Source: Ilyomonas sp963847085
GTDB taxonomy: Bacteria; Bacteroidota; Bacteroidia; Chitinophagales; Chitinophagaceae
Reading direction: 5' to 3'
DNA length: 64,000 nucleotides
NCBI GenBank assembly: GCA_963847085.1
Contig: CAWJYO010000008.1
Location: forward strand, 186,001-250,000
Shown: positions 1-9,153 of the stretch, one piece after another
Position numbering within the stretch: position 1 is the stretch's first letter
Layout: each line of letters starts with the position of its first letter
Made by a program: the position numbers and the translations under genes
The notes under the pieces: model-generated
The model's input: only the letters and a program-made list of their open reading frames with translations
The model's database searches: none
Told to the model about the DNA's origin: nothing

Positions 1-363
1 ATCAAACGCGACTTAGATTATTATGAGCCACGCGTTGGCGAAGGTCCTGCTATGACGCACGCTATTTTCTCAATTTTATATTCAAGATTGGGTATGCCTG
101 ATAGCGCATACACTGCTTTTAAAGTTGGTTTTGAACCCAATCAGCGTCCGCCGTTTGGCGTGATTGCTGAAACGGCAACCGGCAATAATCCTTACTTCTC
201 AACGGGCGCAGGTGGTATGATTCAGGCGATGCTGAACGGCTTTGGCGGATTGGAAATTACATCCAATGGAATTATTCAGTTAAAAACAAAATTGCCATCA
301 CAATGGAAGTCGCTAACACTTACCGGCATTGGTGTTGGAAAGAAAACGTATGTTGTAAAATGA
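1..363 (+). CDS. GH65-like glycoside hydrolase, C-terminal part
   Basis: The reading frame is open from base 1 and stops at 361-363, so only the last 120 residues are seen. The segment reads YYEPRVGEGPAMTHAIF, then PPFGVIAETA, NPYFSTGAGG, GFGGLEI and LPSQWKSLTL. This order (an aromatic, acidic and Gly-rich end of an (alpha/alpha)6 barrel, then a short beta domain with LPxxWxxL) resembles the C-terminus of family GH65 glycosidases and phosphorylases. Substrate cannot be told from this fragment. The final codons lie in a 25-base sequence that is repeated about 108 bases downstream. The family call is inference from the C-terminal pattern alone. Confidence 0.5.
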   Translation: MKRDLDYYEPRVGEGPAMTHAIFSILYSRLGMPDSAYTAFKVGFEPNQRPPFGVIAETATGNNPYFSTGAGGMIQAMLNGFGGLEITSNGIIQLKTKLPSQWKSLTLTGIGVGKKTYVVK

Positions 364-473
364 GCAATGACTCATATGCAAATAAACCTGTCAGGTTAAC
401 AATAGATTGCAGGAGTACAACATGTTTTAATCCGACAGGTTACCTCGTAGAAAACGTATGTTGTAAAATGAGC
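341..473. repeat. 25-bp direct repeat flanking a hairpin element
   Basis: Bases 341-365, which hold the last codons and stop of the upstream gene, recur exactly at 449-473. Between them lie about 83 bases with AACCTGTCAGG (385-395) and CCGACAGGTT (432-441), which can pair. A related hairpin occurs at 32783-32812. The arrangement looks like insertion of a small palindromic element with duplication of the target, or a local tandem duplication. Confidence 0.75.
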
Positions 474-475
474 GG

Positions 476-1351
476 TTAATTGCCTCCCGAAAAACGTTTG
501 TTTTCTAAAGTAGTTTGAATGTTTTGCGGCAACGCCGACAACAGATTGCAGTTGCAGTTTTTTTCAATATCGGCAACGGTAGAAACATAATTCATCCAGT
601 TGGGGGCAATGCTGTTATCGTTGGGCGTATCTATGGCAATCACGGTGGTTTTGTCATTGATTCTTGCCAAATCATTATTACCGTCAGGAATAATTACTGC
701 TACTTTCCAAATGTGTGCAGGCACAACAATTCGTCCGTAACCAATATTAGCCCTGTAGCCGCGGCTGCCAGTGCCACCAACGCCATAATTGCCCATCACC
801 ACATATACTTCGTTTCCAGCATTCACTTTGTCGCGGCAATATCTTTCAAAATGTTCCCAGGTTTGTTCATTGTTGCGCGGGGCTTGCGGTACAATGTTAT
901 CCATCAAAAAAGTGGCAGAGTTGGCTTCCTGCGTGGCTGTTCTGTCTCCCGAAGGGCAGTTATGACCTTTGTCAAAACCCGAACCTTTGTAATTGTTCGG
1001 CGACACTTCGTACCAGCCGCCAGGCAAGCTTTCATCTGGTCTGAAATCATCCAGGCGGTCAATACTTCCCAAATCGGAAGCGCCAATATGCCAGCTCACC
1101 CAATTGGGAATTCCTTTGGTGCTGTTGTAACTTTCAATGTAGTATTTATGATCAATCAAATAGTTGTCGGGCTGGCTGCTGCTATGCTGTGCGTTGGTTG
1201 GGTTGCCTAACAGCATATTGCTATTATCGGTGGCCACAGGAGGGTTGTTAGTGGCAGAGGAAGTTTTATGGTTGCAAAATTTAGCAAACAAAATAACAAT
1301 GATGATAACGATGATAAGTGTGAGGATGGCGCTGTTGTTTCTCCGGTTCAT
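476..1351 (-). CDS. DNA/RNA non-specific endonuclease (NUC1 family)
   Basis: This 291-residue protein has an N-terminal hydrophobic segment (residues 8-23) that should anchor it to the membrane or act as a signal, then a Ser/Asn-rich linker. The catalytic region shows DKGH at 127-130, the family's DRGH motif with R replaced by K, followed by a DRT and a VPQAPRNNEQTWEHFE stretch that supplies the Mg-binding Asn near 161. Such beta-beta-alpha metal nucleases cut DNA and RNA without sequence preference, here probably outside the cytoplasm for nutrient use or defence. It stands alone, convergent with the upstream glycosidase gene. Confidence 0.85.
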   Translation of the reverse strand: MNRRNNSAILTLIIVIIIVILFAKFCNHKTSSATNNPPVATDNSNMLLGNPTNAQHSSSQPDNYLIDHKYYIESYNSTKGIPNWVSWHIGASDLGSIDRLDDFRPDESLPGGWYEVSPNNYKGSGFDKGHNCPSGDRTATQEANSATFLMDNIVPQAPRNNEQTWEHFERYCRDKVNAGNEVYVVMGNYGVGGTGSRGYRANIGYGRIVVPAHIWKVAVIIPDGNNDLARINDKTTVIAIDTPNDNSIAPNWMNYVSTVADIEKNCNCNLLSALPQNIQTTLENKRFSGGN

Positions 1352-1531
1352 AAACAGTTTGCATTAATAATAAACAAAGCTATTGAAAAGAAGGGGTTAT
1401 GGATTTGAAGGGATGAAAAGACGGCAGTATGTTTTTTGCCACCATTAAAATAATACAACCTGCTATCAGAACAGTGTAAAAACAAATGAATGCTTTTGTA
1501 CATTCGCGCCTTTCTTATTTATTCAGTAAAG

Positions 1532-4006
1532 ATGTTCATGAAATATTCAATTGCCTTTGTATTAACGATGTTTGTTTTTGCCGCTTTTTCTCAATCAACC
1601 GATAACAGCAAAAACAATGAGGACTGGAAAAGAATTTATCGCGCCAGCGCTACTAAAATCAACGATCTGGTTGACACGAAACTCGAAGTAAAATTTGACT
1701 ACGACAAGCAATGGATGTACGGCAAAGAATGGGTTACGCTGCATCCTCACTTTTACCCAACCGATACATTAACACTTGATGCGAAAAGCATGGTAATTAA
1801 TCAAGTGGCATTGGTAAAAATGGGCAAGATGATGCCATTGCAATACAAATATGATAGCAGCCAGTTGTTTATCACCTTGGATAAGATATACAAACGCACA
1901 GAAAATTATGTGATTTACATTGATTACATCTCAAGGCCAAATACTGTGAAAGCGGCTGGCAGCGCGGCTATCACCGATAACAAGGGTTTGTATTTTATCA
2001 ACCCGAAAGGAGAAGACAAAAATAAACCCACACAGATTTGGACGCAGGGCGAAACCGAATCTAACTCGGCCTGGTTTCCTACCATTGATAAGCCGAATCA
2101 GAAAACCACAGAACAAATTGCAATGACGGTTCCTGCCAAGTATGTTACCTTATCCAATGGTTTATTAATCAGCCAAAAGAAAAATATGGACGGCACACGA
2201 ACCGATACCTGGAAAATGGCGTTGCCTCACTCGCCTTATTTGTTCTTTATGGGTGTTGGCGATTATGCCGTTATCAAAGACAGCTACAAAGGCAAAGAAG
2301 TAAGTTATTATGTAGAAAAAGAATATGCGCCGGTAGCAAGAAAAATATTTGGTTATACGCCTGAAATGATTGCTTTTTATTCGCGCATTACAGGTGTAGA
2401 TTTTCCCTGGGCAAAGTATGCACAAATTACAGGCAGAGATTATGTAAGTGGCGCAATGGAAAACACAACAGCAACGCTGCATAGCGATGCTGCACAGCAG
2501 GATGTGCGCGAATTAAAAGATGGCAACCAATGGGAAGATATAGTAGCACACGAATTGTTTCACCAGTGGTTTGGCGATTATGTTACCACTGAAAGCTGGA
2601 GCAACATTACCGTGAATGAATCGTTTGCCGATTATAGTGAAACACTTTGGAATGAATACAAACGGGGAAAAGACGAAGGTGATGCAAAGATCAACGCTGA
2701 CATGCGTTCTTACTTAAACAATCCTTCTAATTTCACTAAGCCGTTGGTGCGCTTTTATTATGCTGATAAGGAAGACGTTTTTGATGGCGTAAGCTATCCT
2801 AAAGGCGGCACTATTCTGCACATGCTTCGCAACTTTGTTGGCGATAGCGCTTTCTTTAAATCATTGAATTTATATCTCAACACCAATAAGTTCAGCAATG
2901 GTGAAGCGCAGCAATTGCGCCTTGCTTTTGAACAAATAACAGGTGAAGATTTGAACTGGTTTTGGAACGAATGGTATTATGGTGCCGGTCATCCAAAGCT
3001 CAATATAACTTACGGTTATGATGAAGCTGCAAAAGCAGCAACTGTGCAAATCAAACAAACACAAAACGGACAAATCTTTACGTTGCCATTTGCCATTGAC
3101 GTGTACCAGGGTGGAAGTAAAAAAAGATATCAGGTTTGGATGAAAGACACCACAGCTTCCTTTTCTTTTCCAGTAAATGGTAAGCCTGATTTAATCAACT
3201 TTGATGGCGATAAAACTTTGCTTTGCGAAAAAACAGAAAACAAAACTGCGGCAGAGTATGCGTTTCAATACAAGAATGCAGGCTTGTATCGCGATAGAAG
3301 AGAAGCCATTGCTTATGCGTTGAACAATCCAACGACAGAAGGTTCGTTCAGTCTTTTAAAGACTGGATTTAGCGATAAATCTCCACATCTTCGTGAAATG
3401 ACTTTGAATGGAATTAAATTAAATAACGATTCAGTTAAGAAAGAAATAGAACCGTTGTTGCTAACAATAGCCAGGACCGATTCAGACAACACAGCCAAAG
3501 CAAAAGCTATACAATTATTGGGCGAATACAAAAACAATTCTTACAAAGCTTTGTTTACTTCAGCCATTCACGATTCGTCCTATACGGTTGCGGGTGCTGC
3601 GTTGCTTGCTTTATCGAAAGTGGATAGTGCCACAGCAGTTGCCGAAGTGAAAAAGATAGCCTCGCAACCTGCCAAGCGCACACTTCGCGATGCCATTGTG
3701 CAACTTTCTGATGAAAGCAATTTCAACAGCATCGCAGCACAGTATGGTGCAATGCCTTTAAGCCAGGAAAAATTTACGCTTACGGCTTCATTTATTCAGT
3801 TTTTAAACAAAGTAAACAACACAGAGAACTTTGAAAAAGGCGTTGACATGATTGTTGATTTTCGTGATAAAATACCGCAATCCCAACGATCATTTACCGA
3901 CCCTTACTTTGCCAATATGCTGCAAGGTTTAGCGCAAAAGAAAACCGCTGCGGCTCAAAAAGACAAAGCCGATTACATTCAATCTAAATTGACAGCAAAA
4001 CAATAA
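1532..4006 (+). CDS. M1 family zinc aminopeptidase
   Basis: This is a secreted or periplasmic metallo-aminopeptidase removing N-terminal residues from peptides. From the start chosen here, GAMEN lies at 307-311 and the zinc site HELFHQW at 340-346, with the third ligand E363 in NESFAD; all key residues are intact. The last 250 residues look like alpha-helical repeats. I chose ATG 1532 (or 1538) because it places a good signal peptide, MKYSIAFVLTMFVFAAFSQ, at the N-terminus; an in-frame TTG/CTG extension upstream reads poorly. The FVFA of the signal peptide is encoded by the dispersed TTTGTTTTTGC oligomer. Confidence 0.93.
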   Translation: MFMKYSIAFVLTMFVFAAFSQSTDNSKNNEDWKRIYRASATKINDLVDTKLEVKFDYDKQWMYGKEWVTLHPHFYPTDTLTLDAKSMVINQVALVKMGKMMPLQYKYDSSQLFITLDKIYKRTENYVIYIDYISRPNTVKAAGSAAITDNKGLYFINPKGEDKNKPTQIWTQGETESNSAWFPTIDKPNQKTTEQIAMTVPAKYVTLSNGLLISQKKNMDGTRTDTWKMALPHSPYLFFMGVGDYAVIKDSYKGKEVSYYVEKEYAPVARKIFGYTPEMIAFYSRITGVDFPWAKYAQITGRDYVSGAMENTTATLHSDAAQQDVRELKDGNQWEDIVAHELFHQWFGDYVTTESWSNITVNESFADYSETLWNEYKRGKDEGDAKINADMRSYLNNPSNFTKPLVRFYYADKEDVFDGVSYPKGGTILHMLRNFVGDSAFFKSLNLYLNTNKFSNGEAQQLRLAFEQITGEDLNWFWNEWYYGAGHPKLNITYGYDEAAKAATVQIKQTQNGQIFTLPFAIDVYQGGSKKRYQVWMKDTTASFSFPVNGKPDLINFDGDKTLLCEKTENKTAAEYAFQYKNAGLYRDRREAIAYALNNPTTEGSFSLLKTGFSDKSPHLREMTLNGIKLNNDSVKKEIEPLLLTIARTDSDNTAKAKAIQLLGEYKNNSYKALFTSAIHDSSYTVAGAALLALSKVDSATAVAEVKKIASQPAKRTLRDAIVQLSDESNFNSIAAQYGAMPLSQEKFTLTASFIQFLNKVNNTENFEKGVDMIVDFRDKIPQSQRSFTDPYFANMLQGLAQKKTAAAQKDKADYIQSKLTAKQ

Positions 4007-4101
4007 AAAAGAGAACTTTGTGTGGTTTATTTCAGGTTTGGTTTTGCATCATTATTGAAAGCTTTGTTTTCGCTTATTTTTTTAACGATAAACTTTCTTT
4101 T

Positions 4102-4260
4102 ATGGATTATCTTATACCCAAATCACAACGAACTAAAGCAAAGTTCTTCCAGGAGTTTCGTTCATTCGATTTAATTCCTTATTCAATTGCTTTGCTCATG
4201 CTGGCTGGCATTCCATACATTATGATACTGTTTATAGAAGTTACAAAGCATACTCAATAA
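4102..4260 (+). CDS. small predicted membrane protein, hypothetical
   Basis: A 52-residue frame starts at ATG 4102 and contains a charged N-terminal half (KSQRTKAKFFQEF) and one hydrophobic helix (SIALLMLAGIPYIMILFI). It lies between the M1 peptidase and purH. I see no family resemblance. A variant of the dispersed oligomer (TTTGGTTTTGC, 4037-4047) lies upstream. It could be a real single-span protein or chance; the rest of 4007-4342 holds nothing else I can recognise. Confidence 0.35.
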   Translation: MDYLIPKSQRTKAKFFQEFRSFDLIPYSIALLMLAGIPYIMILFIEVTKHTQ

Positions 4261-4342
4261 ACGGAAATCGTTTGTTGGAAATGGCTGAAATTTAAATAGT
4301 ATTGCAGCCCAAATTTATTTGTCAGAGCCTCAACGAAATTTC

Positions 4343-5851
4343 ATGCAAAACAAAATACAATCTGCCCTTATATCGGTGTTTTACAAAGACGGTTTAGAGC
4401 CAATTGTAAAAGAATTAAATCGTTTGGGAATTACTATTTATTCTACAGGAGGCACACAAAAATTTATCGAAGACTTAGGTGTTTCCTGTGTGCCTGTTGA
4501 AAGCTTAACATCTTATCCGTCTATTTTAGGCGGCCGTGTTAAAACCCTTCATCCATCGGTGTTTGGCGGCATTTTGGGCAGGAGAGAAGTAGAGCAGGAT
4601 ATTGAAGAAATGAAGCAATACAACATTCCCGAAATTGATTTGGTGATTGTTGATTTGTACCCGTTTGAAGAAACGCTGCGCAATACAACCGACGAAAAAG
4701 CCATTATTGAAAAGATTGATATTGGTGGCCCTTCAATGATTCGAGCAGCGGCGAAAAACTTTAGTCATCTTACTGTTATCGCTGCAAAAGAAGATTACAA
4801 ATATTTGGAAGAATTGCTGCAAAAACAAAACGGCGTTACTACAATAGAACAGCGCAAAGCCTTTGCTGCAAAAGCTTTTGAAATAGTAATGAAATATGAT
4901 ATAGCAATCTCGGATTATTTCAATAGGCCCAAAAAAGAAAGTGCAAAGCAGCCGCTTCGGTATGGCGAAAATCCTCATCAGAAAGCTGTGTTCTTTGGTA
5001 ATTTAAAAGATGTGTTTGAGCAACTGAATGGTAAAGAATTATCGTACAACAACCTGGTTGATGTAGACGCAGCTATCCAATTGATACAAGAGTTTCCGCA
5101 ACAAAATGATCAGTACACATTTGCCATTATCAAGCATACTAATGTGTGTGGCATTGCACAACGTGCCAGCGTAAAAGAAAGCTGGGATGCGGCTCTGGCA
5201 GGCGATAACGAAAGCGTATTTGGCGGCGTTTTGCTTTGCAATGGCATGATTGATAAAGCTACTGCTGAAGCTATCAACGAAATCTTTTTTGAAGTGCTGA
5301 TTGCGCCCGATTTTGATGAAGATGCACTCTTGGTTTTACGCAGTAAAAAGAATCGCATTTTATTACAGATTCACGAGCTTCCGCACCTGAAACGCGAGCA
5401 ATACAAATCGTTGCTCAATGGTATGTTGTTGCAGGATAGTGACGAAGGCAATTATGCCGAATGGAAGGAAGTGGGCGGCAGAGAAACTTCAGGGGAAGAA
5501 AAAGAAAATCTGACGTTTGCAAACCTTGTATGTAAGCATTTAAAAAGCAATGCCATTGCGTTGGTAAAAAACAAACAATTAGTTGGCAAAGGCTGCGGGC
5601 AAACCAGCCGCATTGATTCGTTGCGTCAAAGTATTGACAAAGCCCAGCAATTCAACTTTGATTTGAATGGAGCTGTACTCGCTTCGGATGCGTTTTTTCC
5701 GTTTAATGATTGTGTGCAAATGGCGCATGCAGCGGGCATTACAGCGTTTATACAACCCGGCGGCTCGGTGCGCGATAAAGACAGCATTGATTATTGCGTG
5801 CAAAACAATTTAGCCATGGTGATGACGGGCTTGCGGCATTTTAAACATTGA
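4343..5851 (+). CDS. purH: bifunctional AICAR transformylase/IMP cyclohydrolase
   Basis: PurH performs the last two steps of IMP synthesis: formylation of AICAR with 10-formyl-THF, then ring closure. The N-terminal MGS-like cyclohydrolase domain shows STGGT, TLHP and IDIGGPSMIRAAAKN; the C-terminal transformylase shows LRYGENPHQ, the catalytic KHTN, QTSRIDS, ASDAFFPF and QPGGSVRDKDS. The length of 502 residues is close to the usual 510-530. ATG 4343 is chosen over an upstream TTG because it begins exactly at the conserved domain (MQNKIQSALISVFYKDGL). Another purine gene, purL, is 32 kb away, so the pathway is not clustered. Confidence 0.97.
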   Translation: MQNKIQSALISVFYKDGLEPIVKELNRLGITIYSTGGTQKFIEDLGVSCVPVESLTSYPSILGGRVKTLHPSVFGGILGRREVEQDIEEMKQYNIPEIDLVIVDLYPFEETLRNTTDEKAIIEKIDIGGPSMIRAAAKNFSHLTVIAAKEDYKYLEELLQKQNGVTTIEQRKAFAAKAFEIVMKYDIAISDYFNRPKKESAKQPLRYGENPHQKAVFFGNLKDVFEQLNGKELSYNNLVDVDAAIQLIQEFPQQNDQYTFAIIKHTNVCGIAQRASVKESWDAALAGDNESVFGGVLLCNGMIDKATAEAINEIFFEVLIAPDFDEDALLVLRSKKNRILLQIHELPHLKREQYKSLLNGMLLQDSDEGNYAEWKEVGGRETSGEEKENLTFANLVCKHLKSNAIALVKNKQLVGKGCGQTSRIDSLRQSIDKAQQFNFDLNGAVLASDAFFPFNDCVQMAHAAGITAFIQPGGSVRDKDSIDYCVQNNLAMVMTGLRHFKH

Positions 5852-5869
5852 TTTCTTGCAGTCGTTTTG

Positions 5870-7372
5870 CTAATTCAAAGAAGGCTTGGGTTGCTCTATT
5901 TGCTTCTTCCATTTGTTGGCTTCATCGCTGTTTCCCATTGCTGTATAGCATCGCATCAGCGCAGTTACATAATCTTTTTTTCTGTCCTCAGAATTGCTGA
6001 AATTAAATGCCTGCTTAAAATCTGTTATTGCGTTTTGCAATTCTTTCAATTTTTCGTACACTAATCCTCTTCCAAAGTAAGCTTCTGCCTGGTCGGGTTT
6101 TAATTCAAGTGTTTTGCTCCAGTCAGCCAGCGACGCTGCATACACTTCTCCGTTTCTGCTTTCATCGCTAATTCTTGTTGCGTAGTACGATCTGGCTCTT
6201 GAATAATATGCCAAAACCAAATTGTTGGATGTTTCCCAATCTTTATTGTTTTCTATGGCGTTTGTAAAATCATCAATGGCAGATTTTTGCTCGTTTTTTT
6301 TGTCGTTGCAATATCCTCTTTCATAATAAGCACCCGAATAATCTGGCTTTAGTTCAATGGCTTTTGAGTAACATTCAATGGCCTTATCCGTGTTGCCTTT
6401 TCCATCATGGTTCCAGCCTCTGGCAAACCATTTTTGGGGTGAATTTAAAGATGGATCTGATAAAACTTTTGTTTTTATAATAGCAACCTCATCATCGCTC
6501 AACTGAAGTCCGGTTTGCAATTGAAACAATGCCATGTTGGATAAGTTGGATAAAGGATATTCATCTTTTAAAAATTCGCGCAAATCATTTTCATATTCAA
6601 TCACGGCCTCGTTGTGAAACTTCAGGCGGGCTATTTTATCATCTAAAATTTTAGCTACTGTCTCTTCAGGAACGCCCATGTTTTTTCCACGCAGTGTTAA
6701 GCCTTTGCGAAGTATATCAAAAGCTAAACCTTGCGGATCAGAAAATGGCAAAAAAGCAGCATCTACTTCAGAGGCAAACCTTACGTCGGGCAAACCTTCA
6801 ATAATAACAGGAGTTAACAGATCAGGGAGATTTTCAAAACGAATGGCAATGCATCCAATGTCGAACGCTTTCAAAAAACTTTTTTGCGAAAGATCGCTAT
6901 CCAAAGCTGTATAAAAGCCGGTTGAAAATTTAATGGCGGCATTATCGCTGATTTCTTTTTTCGTGCCGATAACAATCGGAATGAATTGCGAAATAGCTTT
7001 TGCCTGTTCCTCGGAATAACAGGCGTTAATCACTACACATTTTACACTATCGCTTGCCGATTTAAACAACAATGCAAGTGCAGTTGGCGGAACTGTTTTT
7101 GCATTGCCCTTTTCGTCTTCAAAGCATATTTCTCCGGTTTCTTCGCCGTGCGCCGAAAAATGAACAATATGAGGTTTGTACTGCATAATGGTTTGCAATA
7201 CATCATCTGGTTTTACAGCTTGGTAATCTTTAATTTCAAACGAAGGATTGGATGCAAGCCGGTTCCTGATTTGTTGAAGTTCTGCGCCCAATCGCAATCT
7301 GGCTTCATTGGTTGGCTCGGATGCTAAAAACAAAATGCGAACTACGGGTTTGTCTAATGAAGTGGTCTCCAT
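5870..7372 (-). CDS. CHAT-domain protein with TPR repeats
   Basis: Residues 10-200 form a CHAT (caspase-like) domain: VRILFLASEP starts the fold, HFSAHGEE carries the catalytic His75 and VINACYSE the catalytic Cys118, so the dyad appears intact. Residues 200-310 are a helical linker. From about 315 there are at least three tetratricopeptide repeats (AIECYSKAIELKPDYSGAYYERG, AIDDFTNAIE, ADWSKTLELKPDQAEAYFGRG). CHAT proteases act in bacterial death and defence circuits, for example TPR-CHAT with type III-E CRISPR effectors, but here no CRISPR or effector gene is adjacent: neighbours are purH (convergent) and a sugar transferase. No signal peptide; cytoplasmic. Target unknown. Confidence 0.85.
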   Translation of the reverse strand: METTSLDKPVVRILFLASEPTNEARLRLGAELQQIRNRLASNPSFEIKDYQAVKPDDVLQTIMQYKPHIVHFSAHGEETGEICFEDEKGNAKTVPPTALALLFKSASDSVKCVVINACYSEEQAKAISQFIPIVIGTKKEISDNAAIKFSTGFYTALDSDLSQKSFLKAFDIGCIAIRFENLPDLLTPVIIEGLPDVRFASEVDAAFLPFSDPQGLAFDILRKGLTLRGKNMGVPEETVAKILDDKIARLKFHNEAVIEYENDLREFLKDEYPLSNLSNMALFQLQTGLQLSDDEVAIIKTKVLSDPSLNSPQKWFARGWNHDGKGNTDKAIECYSKAIELKPDYSGAYYERGYCNDKKNEQKSAIDDFTNAIENNKDWETSNNLVLAYYSRARSYYATRISDESRNGEVYAASLADWSKTLELKPDQAEAYFGRGLVYEKLKELQNAITDFKQAFNFSNSEDRKKDYVTALMRCYTAMGNSDEANKWKKQIEQPKPSLN

Positions 7373-7420
7373 CGAAGATTATTTATAAAAATTAAAAGTA
7401 TAAATAACTTTTGAGATGGA

Positions 7421-7490
7421 AGGAGTAAGAATGAAGAACCAAGAATCAAGGTTTAAGAAACAAGAATCAGGAAACAAGATTTGAGTTTAG
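7421..7490. repeat. CAAGAATCAAG-type low-complexity intergenic repeat
   Basis: Reiterated (C)AAGAATCA and AACAAG words fill this gap between two minus-strand genes. The same words in opposite orientation (CTTGATTCTTG, TTTCTTGTC, CCTTG) fill the gaps at about 19630-19716 and 22197-22290. No coding sequence is seen. Confidence 0.6.
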
Positions 7491-7526
7491 AAAAAAGGGC
7501 AAAAACAAAAGGTGGTTTGCGGCAGA

Positions 7527-8918
7527 TCAATAAGCGTTCGCTTCGCCTTTGAAGATGTTGATCACTGTCATAAATACGAGTTTGATATCGAGCATTAAAC
7601 TCCAGTTTTCCATGTACCAAATATCGTGTTCAACGCGCTTTTCCATCAGAGAAGGATCAGAGGTTTCACCACGATAACCGTTTACCTGTGCCCATCCTGT
7701 AATGCCCGGTTTTAAAAACTGTCGTACCATGTATTGGTTAATAATAGCACTGTATTTTTCCGTATGCAAAAGCATGTGAGGACGAGGTCCGCAAATGCTC
7801 ATATCGCCTTTCAATACATTGAAGAACTGAGGTAGTTCATCAATACTGGTTTTGCGTAAAAAAGCACCAACACGGGTAACGCGATTGTCTATTTTAGTTG
7901 CCTGCAAAGCATTACTTCCTCCATTTACGGTCATGCTTCTGAACTTGTAGCACCAGAACGGTTTGTTGTTTCTACCGGAACGCTCCTGCTTAAAAAATAC
8001 GGGGCCTTTGGAAGAAAGCTTGATAACAATTGCCAGCAAAGGTGTAAGCCAGGAGAGCAGAAAAAGAATAACTGCCGAACTTACAACTAAATCAAAAATG
8101 CGTTTTTTAAAGCTGTTGTGCGCTTCTATTAATGGCTCTGTGCGAAGACTGATTACCGGCATGTGGCTGAAAAAATCTACATGATGATAATCAGACGAAT
8201 CAATATTCTTTTCAGTTACAAAGCGCACTCTCACACACCTGTTTTCTGCTATCTGGGTTAACTCCTCAACCTGTTTGTTTTCGGTTGGCAAAACAGTCGA
8301 ATAAATTTCAGACACTTCATTTTCAACCACAAAATCTACATAATCCTTTACGTTGCCAATAAGGCTTCCGTTGTTGTTCACAATTATTTTGCTGTCCGCT
8401 CCAACAATTTCGGTAAGATTATAAAACGATTTATTATTATTAAAATACTCAGCCAATTTAACGGCTTCGTTGTTATTACCAACAATGGCAATTTTCTTTT
8501 TCGGCATTACTTTCTTAAACATAAACTCCATGGCGTAGGTTAGTAAAAAACGACTGCCAATTAACAACACACTGATTGAGAAAAATGTTGCAAAAACAAA
8601 CTTTGGGTTGAAGTTAGACGAGTTGAACAAATAATATAAAGCCGTGAAAAAAACAATATGTGCCAGCAGGGTTCGCCATGTAAAGCGAAGCGTTTTTTCA
8701 GTTGCCGATAATGTGTCCTTATTGTACAATGAAAACAGGCTTGAAAAAAGCAACCACGAAGCATTAAAAATGAGTAATGCAGTAAATGTAAACCAACTGT
8801 TTGCGTTATGCAATTGCAGTGGAGTCAATAGATTAACAATAAAAAAAGGAATATTGTTGGCGATAAAATCGCTTAACAGTAATAATAGTCGTAATAGGTA
8901 TAATTGTTTGCTTCCCAT
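7527..8918 (-). CDS. undecaprenyl-phosphate sugar phosphotransferase (WcaJ-like)
   Basis: This 463-residue integral membrane enzyme transfers a hexose-1-phosphate, often glucose, to undecaprenyl phosphate and so starts exopolysaccharide repeat-unit assembly. There are four to five hydrophobic segments in the first 130 residues, a CoA-binding-like soluble domain (KIAIVGNNNEAVKLAEYF), then the catalytic bacterial sugar transferase domain: KRIFDLVVSS, the membrane hairpin, GPVFFKQERSGRNNKPFWCYKFRSM, KTSIDELPQFFNVLKGDMS and GPRPH, ending in WLMLDIKLV-like text. All conserved motifs are present. It is alone, without glycosyltransferases beside it, so its polysaccharide is unknown. Confidence 0.93.
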   Translation of the reverse strand: MGSKQLYLLRLLLLLSDFIANNIPFFIVNLLTPLQLHNANSWFTFTALLIFNASWLLFSSLFSLYNKDTLSATEKTLRFTWRTLLAHIVFFTALYYLFNSSNFNPKFVFATFFSISVLLIGSRFLLTYAMEFMFKKVMPKKKIAIVGNNNEAVKLAEYFNNNKSFYNLTEIVGADSKIIVNNNGSLIGNVKDYVDFVVENEVSEIYSTVLPTENKQVEELTQIAENRCVRVRFVTEKNIDSSDYHHVDFFSHMPVISLRTEPLIEAHNSFKKRIFDLVVSSAVILFLLSWLTPLLAIVIKLSSKGPVFFKQERSGRNNKPFWCYKFRSMTVNGGSNALQATKIDNRVTRVGAFLRKTSIDELPQFFNVLKGDMSICGPRPHMLLHTEKYSAIINQYMVRQFLKPGITGWAQVNGYRGETSDPSLMEKRVEHDIWYMENWSLMLDIKLVFMTVINIFKGEANAY

Positions 8919-8964
8919 GTCAAACCATCAGTTTCAGTTGCAGCAGTCGGAACTTTTAGCGGTG

Positions 8965-8972
8965 CAAATATA
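8965..8972 (-). promoter_or_regulatory. putative -7 element TATATTTG
   Basis: On the minus strand TATATTTG matches the Bacteroidota -7 consensus TAnnTTTG and lies about 47 bases before the sugar transferase start. I see no convincing -33 TTG at the right distance. Confidence 0.45.
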
Positions 8973-9090
8973 AGAAGATGGTTTGGTTGATGAAATAATT
9001 AATTTCATTTAATGCGTATTGAAAATGAGCCAATTATAACTTAGCGGATGCACTGGATCTTTGCACGTATATAGTAATATAATCTGTACT

Positions 9091-9115
9091 TTATTCAGTA
9101 AGCAATACTGAATAA
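9091..9115. terminator. perfect 10-bp hairpin, possible terminator
   Basis: TTATTCAGTA (9091-9100) pairs perfectly with TACTGAATAA (9106-9115) around a 5-base loop. It lies after the lactonase stop on the minus strand. The stem is AT-rich and no long T tract follows, so termination is uncertain. Confidence 0.4.
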
Positions 9116-9153
9116 AAGCAAAATCAAGGTTTATAAATGCAGCGAATTGCTTT

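Noticed and set aside
515..1210. Plus-strand frame of 231 codons opposite the NUC1 nuclease
   Set aside because: Antisense of an intact nuclease with conserved catalytic residues; the translation has no family resemblance.
2165..2482. Minus-strand frame inside the M1 aminopeptidase
   Set aside because: It is in the antisense of the GAMEN region, which is certainly coding on the other strand.
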